From contig JACKFA010000013.1 of NCBI GenBank assembly GCA_020632715.1, forward strand, positions 62,001 to 126,000: a stretch of DNA of 64,000 nt, in the 5' to 3' direction. The stretch is from Deltaproteobacteria bacterium. Lineage in GTDB: Bacteria > Myxococcota_A > UBA9042 > PHBI01. Positions 19,501 through 27,458 of the stretch are shown here, piece after piece (within the stretch, counting starts at the first letter, position 1; every line of letters begins with the position of its first letter). A model generated the notes under the pieces. That model saw only the letters and a program-made list of their open reading frames with translations, did not search any database and was not told the origin of the DNA. The translations under genes and the position numbers were made by a program.

Positions 19501-19595
19501 CCGGTCTGCGCGTCGCTGCCGGAGCAGGTCGCGACGGCGACGCCGATGAAGAGGACGCTCGCGGCCAGGAGAGCTGAGGCTGTGGATGTGCGCAT
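16512..19595 (-). CDS. Large extracellular Cys-repeat protein with TSP3-like segment
   Basis: 1027 residues. The N-terminal export signal is MRTSTASALLAASVLFIGVA, followed by VATC, a near-lipobox with Thr at -1, so lipidation is uncertain. Residues about 60-140 are thrombospondin-3-like Asp repeats (DLDSDADGLTDAYEVEHGTDP, then DTDGDGKGD, DFDGDGLIDAVES), expected to bind calcium. Next come CxSxxCxxxxC modules (DDDCLSAFCDDGACAADC type, several copies). Eight to nine repeats of about 55 residues follow, each CDDGxxCTYxDxCDGxGxC...GTxITCxDDxxTCG..RxC(D/N)GTxxCxVTYP. A final Cys-rich block carries CGGCGIQCAAGRACHG. It is probably a surface adhesin or matrix protein. No good SD before the ATG at 19595. 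Confidence 0.8.
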   Translation of the reverse strand: MRTSTASALLAASVLFIGVAVATCSGSDAQTGRVDGASCTSDDECQSGLCLRQVCFTVSADLDSDADGLTDAYEVEHGTDPLAADTDGDGKGDLAETAGGVADPPDFDGDGLIDAVESAVDDADGDCIPDERDPQNAAAETDPVALANYACCCTGPCEDVGMTSWSATCTATDGGAPVLDCSLDGPLHQQLPCRGADGTPCDVDDDCLSAFCDDGACAADCATAGCPNGTRCVDRRCLPKGDLGTLCDADDACLSAFCDDGHCGPDCGDSDARCPSGQVCDGRRCGPPHPDGNGCLRDTQCSSGFCHAGQCTPDCAADPSLCGDGTYCKDRLCVSLEGDGQPCDSDAACASGTCYAHVCGATCTAGPPDDCGPLAWCDGLTCQPRKVGGAKCAEDRQCLSDECTEDETCNGCADATSCDDADQCTTDSCDEGAACVHTPRTGPCDDGDDCTFGDACGDGGCAGTAITCVDDPTTCGARRACDGTSACVVTYPSVAATCDDGDPCTYDDRCDGQGGCAGTPITCEDDAGTCGARRACDGTAACAVTYPDMETQCDDGELCTYADRCDGAGSCGGTPLTCVGGTATCDAALRCDGTDTCALSFAGDETPCSDGSACTTGDHCDGAGACIGDLITCEDGPAPCGGHMVCDTELGCVAASYPGTEVACDDGDACTYLDHCDGQGACGGTTVTCDDDPATCGARRACNGTATCTVTYPAGETSCDDGQACTFGDSCDGTGSCRGGGDVVCADDPGPCGAKRVCNGTNSCTVTYAGAATACSDANDCTYGDHCDGAGACVGTAITCASDPGPCGLVRQCNGTSTCTATYPGSGTACDDGNACSYSDHCNGGGACVGTAYSCVNDQVQCGAVRSCNGVGGCNVSYPSGNGCDDGNFCTTGDHCNGGGACVAGGYQLDGTKCGNTDIQVCCGPTCLNLATRSDNCGGCGIQCAAGRACHGLGETSCGPPACPNRGGRCGCASSAECPLGQTCVNNRCSPNSNANCASGERWYNTGAACANFCAYKPDYSFSGSCP
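16870..18290 (-). repeat. About 165-bp coding tandem repeats
   Basis: The DNA encodes the roughly 55-residue Cys repeats of the surface protein. Units recur about every 165 bp, with the motif GTCGCAGTG(A/G)TC and the complement of CDDG marking each. Copy boundaries are approximate. Such arrays may change length by recombination. Confidence 0.7.
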
Positions 19596-19654
19596 GCTAC
19601 GAGCGTAGGCGGCGCCCCCGCGAGGGGGCAACGCGCCGCCCGCGCCCGTGACAA

Positions 19655-19665
19655 CTTGTAACAAG
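19655..19665. promoter_or_regulatory. CTTGTAACAAG inverted repeat
   Basis: Arms CTTGT/ACAAG around one base, 60 bp before the start of the 1027-residue surface protein gene (19595) and between it and gene A. AT-rich for this window, so it may be an operator or promoter part. Confidence 0.3.
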
Positions 19666-19713
19666 CTCCGGCTCGCCGATGAGAGCGGCTCCCAGCGCGC
19701 CGGCGCGCCGTCG

Positions 19714-22281
19714 TCAGAAGCCCGCGTCGGAGCAGGACGGCGAGGTCACGGCCTCTTCGCCGTTGTAGCCGTAGCAGAAGGTGGTGGGCGTGTCCGCGGG
19801 CGTGTAGGTCGACACGACGTGGCCGCTGCCGTCGTCGAGGCCGTCCTTCCGGCAGACCACCGCGCCGCCGGCCGTGAGCGGGGCGTCGAAGACGATGACC
19901 GGGTAGCGCGCGCCGGCCGGCGTGGCGCCCTCGGGGAAGCCGGGGGCGTCGGTCGCGGTGGCCTCGAAGTGGAGCGTGCAGTCGTCGACCGCGGGGTCGA
20001 AGCCGACGGCGGCGTTCCAGTAGAGCTTGTCGCAGCTCACGCCGTCGCACTGGAGCGCCTCCGAGCCGCGGTAGATGGCGTAGCCCCAGACGCCGTCGGT
20101 CGGGTCGGGGTCGGTCGTCCAGCCGTTGCCGGTGACGGTCGGGTCGAGGTGCGCGACGGTGGCGGCCGGCCCGAGCGGCGACGCGAGCGGGGTCGCGGCG
20201 AGCGGGGTCGCGGACGAGCCGCCGGCGAAGGGCTCGAAGGCCGAGGCCACGCCGCCGCCTCCCTCGGGGATGGTGGTCCCCGAGATGGCCGTGACGGCGC
20301 GGAGCGGCGCGAAGGTGTGGCCGAAGAAGTCGGTCATCGAGACGGCGTCGGCGTCGAGCGCGACGTGGTCGTCGACGACGAGGGCCGCGCCGGCGACGTG
20401 GACGCGCCAGACCGCGTCGTCGCTCCCCGCGACGCCTTGCAGGTCGTAGAACGTCGCGGGATCGCCGCCGACGATCCAGAGGTCGCCGCCCGCGTCGACG
20501 CCGAACCCGCCCATGGCCTGCAGGTTCGGGATGGGCGTCGTGAGCGGGAGCTCCTGGAGCGCGATCGCCGTGGCGGTGGCGCCGAGGACACCTGCGGCGG
20601 GCACGCCCTCGCCACCCTTCTCGGCCACGCCGACCACGATGGGGGCGCTGTCGTAGCCGACGACCACGCCGTTCAGGTGGAAGCCGGCGGTCGCGCCGCC
20701 GTCGAGCGTGCCGGTGGCCCAGCTGTCGAGGCCGCCGCTCCCGTCGGCGCGGTAGAGCGTCTGCTGGCCGGCGCCGGCGGTGACGGCGACGTAGCCGCTC
20801 TCGGCCCAGTCCATGACCATGCCGGCGGCGCCGTCGTCGACGATCGTCGTCGCGAGCCAGGACTTCACGCCGTCGTAGGTCCAGCGGACGAGGATCGCGG
20901 TCGCGGCCGGCTGCTGCAGCACGCCGAGGAACGAGCCGTCGGACAGCACCGCGCCGCGCGTCAGGCTCGACGCCGTCGGGACGCCGGCCGGGAGGGGGAG
21001 GGGGGCCTGCGAGCCGGCCCCCGCGTCGAACATCGTCGGCCCCCCGCCGCAGTCGCCGATGGCGAGGTCGCCGGAGAAGTCGTGCACGGCGCACTGGGCG
21101 CCCTCGATCGACGGGAGGTTCACGACCTCCGAGCCGATGTCCCAGTAGCTCACCAAGGCCGCGGCGGAGTCGCCGATCCAGAGCCGGTCGTGCGCGGCGT
21201 CGTAGCGCACGTGAGACGCCCCGAGCGCGGTGTTCGCGATGGTCGTCTCGATGCTCCAGGCGCCGCCGCTCCGCTGCCAGACCGTGAGCCCCGAACCGCC
21301 CTCGGGGTTGGACGTGTCGAAGCTCGGGCCCGCCACGCGGTTGGGGCCGAGCGGCCAGAGGAGCTCACCCGAGGTGAAGCTGCCGGTCGGGGCGGCGACT
21401 CCGGTGGCCCACGTGTCGGCGCCGGTGCGCTCCCAGTACATCGGCACGAGGGTCGGGGGCCCGGCGCTCCCCTGGTGGACCTCGAAGCCCACGGCGGAGC
21501 CGTCCTCGAGGGTCGCGTAGGCGATGGACGCGGCGAGCGACACCGAGCCGGGCGTGCCGCAGGCGACGGAGATGTCGCTCGCGTAGAGGATGGTGCCGGC
21601 GCCGCCCGGGCCGCCCGTGCACGCGAAGCCGACGACGGCGGTCTGGCTCCGGACGCCGTCGCGGAAGAGGAGCTCGATAGGCTCCTCTCCGGCGTCGTCG
21701 TAGGCGCAGTCGAGCTTCGCCGAGCAGAAGATGTCGTCGAACTCGACGGCCACGTCGAAGAAGCCCTGGTTCGCGGCGCGCATCACGGTGAGGTCGAACG
21801 TGACGGCGGTGTCGGCGTTCGCGTCGCAGTGGGCGGGCTTCGTGCAGCCGCCGGGGGCGCCGTCCTGGCCGGGCGGGCAGGGGTCGCGCCAGTCGGTGAG
21901 CGGCGCGCCGTTCTCGTCCTCGATGCTGTCGATCCAGAGGCGGACGGTGTGCTCGGGGGCGCTCGCGTCGCAGGTGCCGACATAGGCGACGCCGCCGCCC
22001 GCGCCGTCACCGTAGGCGTCGGAGCAGATCGTCGTCGTGTCACCGCCCGCGGCGCTCGTGCCGACGACGCCGCGGGACCAGACCGTCTCGCTCGCGCCGC
22101 TCTCGACGCGCACGTCGTAGCAGACGCGGCCGACGCCGGGGAGCGAGAGCGCGCCGACGTGGAGGTCGAGGCGGGCGCCGGCGACGTCGGCGGGCGCGGG
22201 CTCGCCGCCGGCGCACGCGGCGAGGAGCAAGGAGAACGCGAGGAAGGAGGCGCGCGTCGGCGCCCGCTCGGGGAGCGTCAT
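19714..22281 (-). CDS. Paralogous lipoprotein A with inserted propeller-like module
   Basis: 855 residues. Lipoprotein signal ending LLLAAC (Cys23). The first conserved half-domain (about 35-245) contains VCYDVRVE, YVGTCDAS and NQGFFDVAVEFDDIFCSAKL (171-190). The second half (about 709-855) has YWNAAVGFDP, TPAGARYPVIVFDAPL and VVCRKDGLDDGSG. Both halves are shared with the proteins at 22351, 43777 and 52096. Between them (about 245-700) lies a beta-rich module resembling a propeller (repeats such as GFGVDAGGDLWIVGG). It is probably anchored to the outer membrane, facing out or into the periplasm. It lies 69 bp downstream of its nearest paralogue B, as a tandem duplicate. No known family is recognised. 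Confidence 0.7.
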   Translation of the reverse strand: MTLPERAPTRASFLAFSLLLAACAGGEPAPADVAGARLDLHVGALSLPGVGRVCYDVRVESGASETVWSRGVVGTSAAGGDTTTICSDAYGDGAGGGVAYVGTCDASAPEHTVRLWIDSIEDENGAPLTDWRDPCPPGQDGAPGGCTKPAHCDANADTAVTFDLTVMRAANQGFFDVAVEFDDIFCSAKLDCAYDDAGEEPIELLFRDGVRSQTAVVGFACTGGPGGAGTILYASDISVACGTPGSVSLAASIAYATLEDGSAVGFEVHQGSAGPPTLVPMYWERTGADTWATGVAAPTGSFTSGELLWPLGPNRVAGPSFDTSNPEGGSGLTVWQRSGGAWSIETTIANTALGASHVRYDAAHDRLWIGDSAAALVSYWDIGSEVVNLPSIEGAQCAVHDFSGDLAIGDCGGGPTMFDAGAGSQAPLPLPAGVPTASSLTRGAVLSDGSFLGVLQQPAATAILVRWTYDGVKSWLATTIVDDGAAGMVMDWAESGYVAVTAGAGQQTLYRADGSGGLDSWATGTLDGGATAGFHLNGVVVGYDSAPIVVGVAEKGGEGVPAAGVLGATATAIALQELPLTTPIPNLQAMGGFGVDAGGDLWIVGGDPATFYDLQGVAGSDDAVWRVHVAGAALVVDDHVALDADAVSMTDFFGHTFAPLRAVTAISGTTIPEGGGGVASAFEPFAGGSSATPLAATPLASPLGPAATVAHLDPTVTGNGWTTDPDPTDGVWGYAIYRGSEALQCDGVSCDKLYWNAAVGFDPAVDDCTLHFEATATDAPGFPEGATPAGARYPVIVFDAPLTAGGAVVCRKDGLDDGSGHVVSTYTPADTPTTFCYGYNGEEAVTSPSCSDAGF

Positions 22282-22350
22282 GGTGGGTCCTGGGTGGGGA
22301 TGGGCTGGAGCTCTGGAACAGCGGCCGGCGCGCTCGCCGACCGCGCGGAG

Positions 22351-24975
22351 TCAGTCGCCGCCGCAGAGGGCGGCGGTGGCGGTGTCGGCGCCGTCGAAGG
22401 CGTAGCAGAAGAGGTGCGCGGCGCCGTCGGTGTACGTCGAGGCGACGCGGCCGCTGCCGTCGTCGAGGCCGTCCTTCCGGCAGACGACGCTGCCCGCGCC
22501 GGTGAGCGGCGCGTCGACCACGATGTAGGGGTAGTGGGCGTCGGCGGCGATGGTGCCGCCCGTGAGCCCTGGCGCGTCGGCGGCGGTGCCCTCGAAGTGG
22601 ACGCTGCAGTCGCCGAGCGCCGGGTCGATGCCGAGCGCGACGTTCCAGTAGAGCTTGTCGCAGCTCGCGCCGCCGCAGGTGAGCTGCTCGGCGCCGCGGT
22701 AGACCGCGTAGCCCCAGACGCCGTCGTCGGGATCGGGGTCGGTCGACCAGCCGTTGCCCGCGATGGTCGGGTCGAGGCGCGTGGTCGAGCCCGAGCCGTT
22801 CGTGACGCCCTCCGGCAGCGACGGTGGGGTGGTCGGTGCCACCGTCGCGGCGGCGAACGGCTCCCAGGTCAGCGGCTGGGACGTGCTCAGGTCGATGCCG
22901 CCGAGCGCGGTCACGTCGCGGAGCGGGTAGCGGAGGCCGTTGTTGAAGTCCTTGATGCTCCTCTCGCCGGAGGTCGTGAGCATGGTCTGGGCCACCTCGG
23001 TGAGCGTGCCCTCCGCGACGTTCACGGCCCAGATCACGGTGTTCTCGTCGGCGTTGATGTTGATGAAGAAGCCGTAGTAGCCGCTCGCGGCGAGCCAGAG
23101 GTTGCCGGCGCCGTCGACGCCGACCCCGAGCCTGAGGCGGATGTCGCCGGCGCTCACCGGCGGCGCCGAGAGACTCACGAACGCGATCCGCTCGCCTGGC
23201 GCGGGGAGGAGCCCGACGATCGGTCCGCCCGCGCCGCCCGTGCCGGCACCGCCGAAGACGACGGGCGTGGCGCCGTAGCCGACGACGACCCCGTAGACCT
23301 CGAACGCGGTCGCGTCGACGCCGTCGATCGACGCGGTCGACCAGCTCTCGAGCGCGCCGTCCGCGCCGCCGTGGTAGAGGACGCGGCCGTCGAGGACGGC
23401 GTAGCCTGCCGCCGCCCACTGTCGGTCGGTGAACTGCAGCGCCGTCGGGGTGATCGCGCCTGAGGTCCAGGCCCCATCGCCGACCCGCTGCCACAGCACG
23501 TACTGCTCGGAGCTGTCGTTCGGGATGCCGTAGGAGCCCAGCAGCACGCGATCGTTCAGCGCGACGCCGCGGGTGAAGGTCCACGGCGCGCCGGGAGCCG
23601 GCAGCGGCGTGCTCACGCCGGTGGCGACGTCCAGATAGAAGGCGCCGGTGTCGCAGGCGCCGATGGCCGCGTCGCCTTCGACGTCGTGCACCGCGCAGCC
23701 CTCGCCGACGAGCTGCCCGACCAGCGCGATCCCGGCGCCCGGATCGGCGAGGTCCCAGTAGCCGACGTACTCGACGTTCTCCTCGGTCACCTGGGGCGGC
23801 GTCACGTCCTGTGGGCTCGGGCCTTGTCGCGGGTCCCCGAGCCAGAAGCGGTTCGTGGCCGCGTCCAGGCGCGCGAAGGGCTCGCCGGTCGCCGGCGGCT
23901 GGAGGTACGGCGTCGTCGCGGTCAGCGACCACGCGCCGTTCTCGTGCGTCCAGAGCGCCAGCTCCGGGTTGGAGAACGCCGGGATCGTGTCGAAGACGAG
24001 GCCGGCCACGCGCTCGTTCCCCGAGCCGTCGGTGCCCGCCGGCCACATGACCCACCCCATCGGGTGTGCGCCCGTCGGGAGCCAGCTCCCGTTCGCCCAG
24101 GTCGAGGGCGCGGTGCGCTCCCAGTAGGTCGGCAGCACGATCCCGCCCGAGTTGTCCGCGAGGAGCCGATACTCCATCCCCACCATCGAGCCGTCGCCGA
24201 GCGTGAAGGTCCCGAAGCCCGCGGCGACCGCGCCGACCGGCGTGCCGACGCCGCCGTCGCCGCAGACGACCTTCACGTCGCTCGCGTGCAGCACGGTCCC
24301 AGCGCCGCCGGCGCCGCCCGTGCAGGCGAAGCCGATGACCGCGGTCTGGCTGCGCACACCGTCGCGGAAGAGGAGCTGGATCGGCTCGGTCCCGGCGTCA
24401 TCGTAGAAGCAGTCGAGCTTGGCCGAGCAGAAGATGTCGTCGAACTCGACGGCGACGTCGAAGAAGCCCTGGTTCGCCGCGCGCATCACGGTGAGGTCGA
24501 ACGCGACGGGCGTGTCGGCGTTGGGGTCGCAGTGGGCGGGCTTCGTGCAGCCGCCCGGGTCGCCCTCGGTCCCCGCCGGGCAGGGGTCGCGCCAGTCGGT
24601 GAGCGGCGCGCCGTTCTCGTCCTCGATGCTGTCGATCCAGAGGCGCACGGTGTGCTCGGGCGAGCTCGCGTCGCAGGTGCCGACGTAGGCCACGCCGCCG
24701 CCCGCGCCGTCGCCGTAGGCGTCGGAGCAGATCGTCGTCGCGTCGCCCTCCGCCGCGCTCTGCCCGACCGCGCCGCGCTCCCAGACGGTCGCCGTGGCCT
24801 CGTTCTCGACGCGCACGTCGTAGCAGACGCGGCCGACGCCCGGGAGCGAGAGCGCGCCGACGTGGAGGTCGAGGCGCGCGCCTGGCGTCGATGGGGCCGG
24901 GGCGGGCTCGCCGGCGCAGGCCGCGAGCGCGAGGGTCGCGAGCGCGAGCGGGTAGACCGATCGGTTCACTTTCAT
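22351..24975 (-). CDS. Paralogous lipoprotein B with inserted propeller-like module
   Basis: 874 residues, first gene of the tandem pair. Lipobox LALAAC (Cys20). The N-terminal half-domain is almost identical to protein A: LDLHVGALSLPGVGRVCYDV, ICSDAYGDGAGGGVAYVGTC, NQGFFDVAVEFDDIFCSAKL. The C-terminal half-domain is also very similar (YWNVALGIDP, CDKLYWN, VVCRKDGLDDGSG). The middle module is homologous to A's but clearly diverged (GVGVDGAGNLWLAASGYYGF). The ATG at 24975 follows GAGGA, and the earlier part of the frame lacks a signal peptide. Function unknown; mosaic conservation suggests constrained flanks and a variable exposed centre. Confidence 0.7.
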   Translation of the reverse strand: MKVNRSVYPLALATLALAACAGEPAPAPSTPGARLDLHVGALSLPGVGRVCYDVRVENEATATVWERGAVGQSAAEGDATTICSDAYGDGAGGGVAYVGTCDASSPEHTVRLWIDSIEDENGAPLTDWRDPCPAGTEGDPGGCTKPAHCDPNADTPVAFDLTVMRAANQGFFDVAVEFDDIFCSAKLDCFYDDAGTEPIQLLFRDGVRSQTAVIGFACTGGAGGAGTVLHASDVKVVCGDGGVGTPVGAVAAGFGTFTLGDGSMVGMEYRLLADNSGGIVLPTYWERTAPSTWANGSWLPTGAHPMGWVMWPAGTDGSGNERVAGLVFDTIPAFSNPELALWTHENGAWSLTATTPYLQPPATGEPFARLDAATNRFWLGDPRQGPSPQDVTPPQVTEENVEYVGYWDLADPGAGIALVGQLVGEGCAVHDVEGDAAIGACDTGAFYLDVATGVSTPLPAPGAPWTFTRGVALNDRVLLGSYGIPNDSSEQYVLWQRVGDGAWTSGAITPTALQFTDRQWAAAGYAVLDGRVLYHGGADGALESWSTASIDGVDATAFEVYGVVVGYGATPVVFGGAGTGGAGGPIVGLLPAPGERIAFVSLSAPPVSAGDIRLRLGVGVDGAGNLWLAASGYYGFFININADENTVIWAVNVAEGTLTEVAQTMLTTSGERSIKDFNNGLRYPLRDVTALGGIDLSTSQPLTWEPFAAATVAPTTPPSLPEGVTNGSGSTTRLDPTIAGNGWSTDPDPDDGVWGYAVYRGAEQLTCGGASCDKLYWNVALGIDPALGDCSVHFEGTAADAPGLTGGTIAADAHYPYIVVDAPLTGAGSVVCRKDGLDDGSGRVASTYTDGAAHLFCYAFDGADTATAALCGGD

Positions 24976-25225
24976 GGGTTCCTCGGGGAGAGACGCGAGC
25001 GCGCGCGTCGACGAGCTTGTCGATGACAGGACACGACCGTGGCGCCTCGTCCCAAGCGCGGTCAAAGATGGCGCGGCCGCCTGGCGTCACCGGTCGTCGA
25101 GATCCGAGCGCGTTCCTGAGTCTTTCTAGCGTGTTGCGGGCGTCGGTCCGTCGCTCGCGAAATGGAATGAACGTTCGGATCTGGCGACCGAAGCCGGCCG
25201 GCCGGTCGATCGCGGCGCGAGGAGG

Positions 25226-26137
25226 TCAGCGCGGGGCGAGCGCCGGATTGGCCAGCGTCGCGAACGGCCGCGGGATCACGACGCGCGTGCCCGGGGAGCA
25301 GCGCGCGACCTCGGCGACGAAGGCGCGGACGTCGTCGCCGGGATCGGCGGTGTCCGCCGGGGCCGCGCGCCAGTCGTCGAAGTGGTTCGCGATGACGAGC
25401 GGCGGGCCCCCGAGCGCGCGCATGAGCCGGCAGGTGTAGTCGTGGACCTCCTGCCGGAGCCCGGTCGCGACGACGGCGACGTCCGGGCGGAGCCCGTCGA
25501 GCTCGCGCTCGATGAAGTTCGCCGTCGAGAGGAAGAGCACCTCGCGCCCGCCGGCGCGCACGAGGAACGCGAGCGTGCCGCCCTCCTCGTAGTCGCCGAA
25601 GCGCATCGGCAGCTCGGGCGCGGGCGGGATCTCGCCGCGGACCGCGTGCTTGTGGTCGAGGAGGGAGTGGAGGCTCGGGATGACCCGCACGGAGAAGCCG
25701 TCGAACGCGAGGTCCTCGCCGCCCGTGACGATGATGACGCGGTCGCCGCCGAGGCCGCTCGCGCGCGCCACCCGCGCCGTGCTGAGGGTCCCGAGGAGGT
25801 CGGCGCCCGTCGCCGCCGCGACGGCGGGCGCGTCGAGCAGGTGGTCGGCGTGGGAGTGCGACACGAGGACGAGCTGCGCGCGCGCCGGCGCGTGGGCCGC
25901 GATCGCGGCGGGATCGGAGACGAGCGGCGCGTCGAGCGCGGGCCGCGAGAGGTAGGGGTCCACGAGGACCGTGACGGGGCCTGCGTCGAGGCGCCACCCG
26001 GCGACCCCGAGCCAGGTGAGGGCGAGCGGCGAGGGGGCGGGTGTCGCCCGCTCGGTCGGCGCGCGTTCGCCTCCGGGGGCGGAGGCGCAGGCGGTCCAGA
26101 GCAGGGTCGTCAGGAGGGCGAGTCGGAGCGTGGGCAT
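25226..26137 (-). CDS. Metallo-beta-lactamase-fold hydrolase, exported
   Basis: 303 residues. The N-terminal signal MPTLRLALLTTLLWTAC resembles a lipoprotein signal (Cys17), with an imperfect lipobox. The MBL fold is shown by TWLGVAGWRL, VLVDPYLSRP, the metal site SHSHADH (His94, His96, Asp98, His99) and later IANHFDDW with a further His. The overall pattern resembles UlaG-like or YtnP-like MBL hydrolases. Substrate unknown. It is divergent from the LuxR regulator, with 103 bp between starts, so the regulator may control it. Confidence 0.8.
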   Translation of the reverse strand: MPTLRLALLTTLLWTACASAPGGERAPTERATPAPSPLALTWLGVAGWRLDAGPVTVLVDPYLSRPALDAPLVSDPAAIAAHAPARAQLVLVSHSHADHLLDAPAVAAATGADLLGTLSTARVARASGLGGDRVIIVTGGEDLAFDGFSVRVIPSLHSLLDHKHAVRGEIPPAPELPMRFGDYEEGGTLAFLVRAGGREVLFLSTANFIERELDGLRPDVAVVATGLRQEVHDYTCRLMRALGGPPLVIANHFDDWRAAPADTADPGDDVRAFVAEVARCSPGTRVVIPRPFATLANPALAPR

Positions 26138-26240
26138 GCCGCCCAAGCGCCCACCCGGCCGGTCTATTCCGCGGCTGTCGCCTCCCGGCACGCGTCTACC
26201 CGGTTCCGGGTATGGCCAAGGGCGGCCATCGCCCCCCACA

Positions 26241-27305
26241 ATGGTCGTCATGAACGACACGACGGCCCGGCTCGAGGCCGTGGAGCGCGCGCTCCACGAG
26301 GTCCTCACGGTCGACGAGCTCGGCGGGGCGCCGCTCGCCTTGCTCGAGGACGCCCTCGGGAGCTCGCAGTCGCTCCTCTACGCCTACGGCTTCCAGGGGC
26401 AGCCGCTGATGCTCGGCGGGCGCCTCCGCGAGCGCGCGCTCGCCGACTACGGGCCGGAGATCTTCCTCCGCGACCCCCTCCACCCGTACATGCGCGCGAA
26501 GTCGCCCCGCTTCCTCCTCCGCCCCGACGGCCACACCCACGAGGAGGTCGCCCGGAGCGACGCCTACGCCGCCTTCTACGGCCCCGCCGAGGCGGACCAC
26601 TACCTCGGGATCTGGCCGACGTCGCTCCCCTACGGCGCCCCCGGGATGTTCGGCGTCTTCCTCGCGCGGAGCCGCCGCAGCGGCACCTTCGACGACCGCG
26701 CCCTCGACGTGCTCACGCGCCTCGAGCCCGCCTTCCGCGTGATGGCGCGCCGCGTCGCCCGCGTCGCCCGCCTCGAGCGCGACCGCGCCGCCCTCCTCGC
26801 CGCCGCCGGCGAGCCGCGCGGCCCGCGCGCCGCGACGCTCGTGTGGGACGCCCTCGGGCGCCTGCACGCGAGCGCCGACGTCGTCAGCGCCTGGCTCGCC
26901 GAGTGCCGGCTCACCCCGGCGACCCTCTGGGCGACCGCGCAGAACCTCCTCTCCGACTGGCGCCGCCACGTGCGCGGCCCGTCGCGCTGGGAGCGGCGCT
27001 ACCGCGGCCCGGAGGCGGAGCTGAGCGTCTCCTTCGCCATCCGCGAGGACGTGTGCCTCGCCGAGCCGCTGATCGTCGCCATCGTGGAGCGCGTCCCGCA
27101 CGCGCTCGCGCGCGCCCGGGACCTGACGCCGGCCGAGCGCCGCGTGCTCGGCGAGCTCGCGCGCGGCCTCCGGAACGCCGACATCGCGGACGAGCTCGGC
27201 GTCTCCCTCGACACGGTGAAGACCCACGTCAAGCACGTGCTCGCCAAGCTCGGCGTGGCGTCGCGCGCCGAGGCGGCGCTCCTCGGCGCGACCCTCGACG
27301 ACTGA
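26241..27305 (+). CDS. LuxR-family transcriptional regulator
   Basis: 354 residues. The C-terminal LuxR HTH is clear: LTPAERRVLGELARGL, NADIADELGVSLDTVKTHVK, HVLAKLGVASRAEA. The N-terminal 290 residues are a presumed sensory region; they lack obvious phosphoacceptor, nucleotide-binding or autoinducer signatures. The ATG at 26241 or at 26250 is possible (same frame) and there is no clear SD. It is divergent from the MBL-fold lipoprotein and followed 153 bp on by a secreted propeller protein, both plausible targets. Confidence 0.85.
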   Translation: MVVMNDTTARLEAVERALHEVLTVDELGGAPLALLEDALGSSQSLLYAYGFQGQPLMLGGRLRERALADYGPEIFLRDPLHPYMRAKSPRFLLRPDGHTHEEVARSDAYAAFYGPAEADHYLGIWPTSLPYGAPGMFGVFLARSRRSGTFDDRALDVLTRLEPAFRVMARRVARVARLERDRAALLAAAGEPRGPRAATLVWDALGRLHASADVVSAWLAECRLTPATLWATAQNLLSDWRRHVRGPSRWERRYRGPEAELSVSFAIREDVCLAEPLIVAIVERVPHALARARDLTPAERRVLGELARGLRNADIADELGVSLDTVKTHVKHVLAKLGVASRAEAALLGATLDD

Positions 27306-27458
27306 TCGCGCCATTCGCCCCGGTCTCACCCTTTCGGGTGACGCGCCCGCCCGGCGGACCTGGGACGCTGGGCACGCAACCGGGAGCGACGGCTCGCGCC
27401 ACGGCCCGCGTGGCCGCGGGATCGCCGCTCCGAGCGACTCCACCGAGGAGGAATCACC

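Noticed and set aside
16119..23463. Plus-strand reading frames of 1152 and 1271 codons
   Set aside because: They mirror the Cys-repeat protein and lipoproteins A and B, whose signal peptides, lipoboxes and SD sites are on the minus strand. The plus-strand translations have no start signals or domains.
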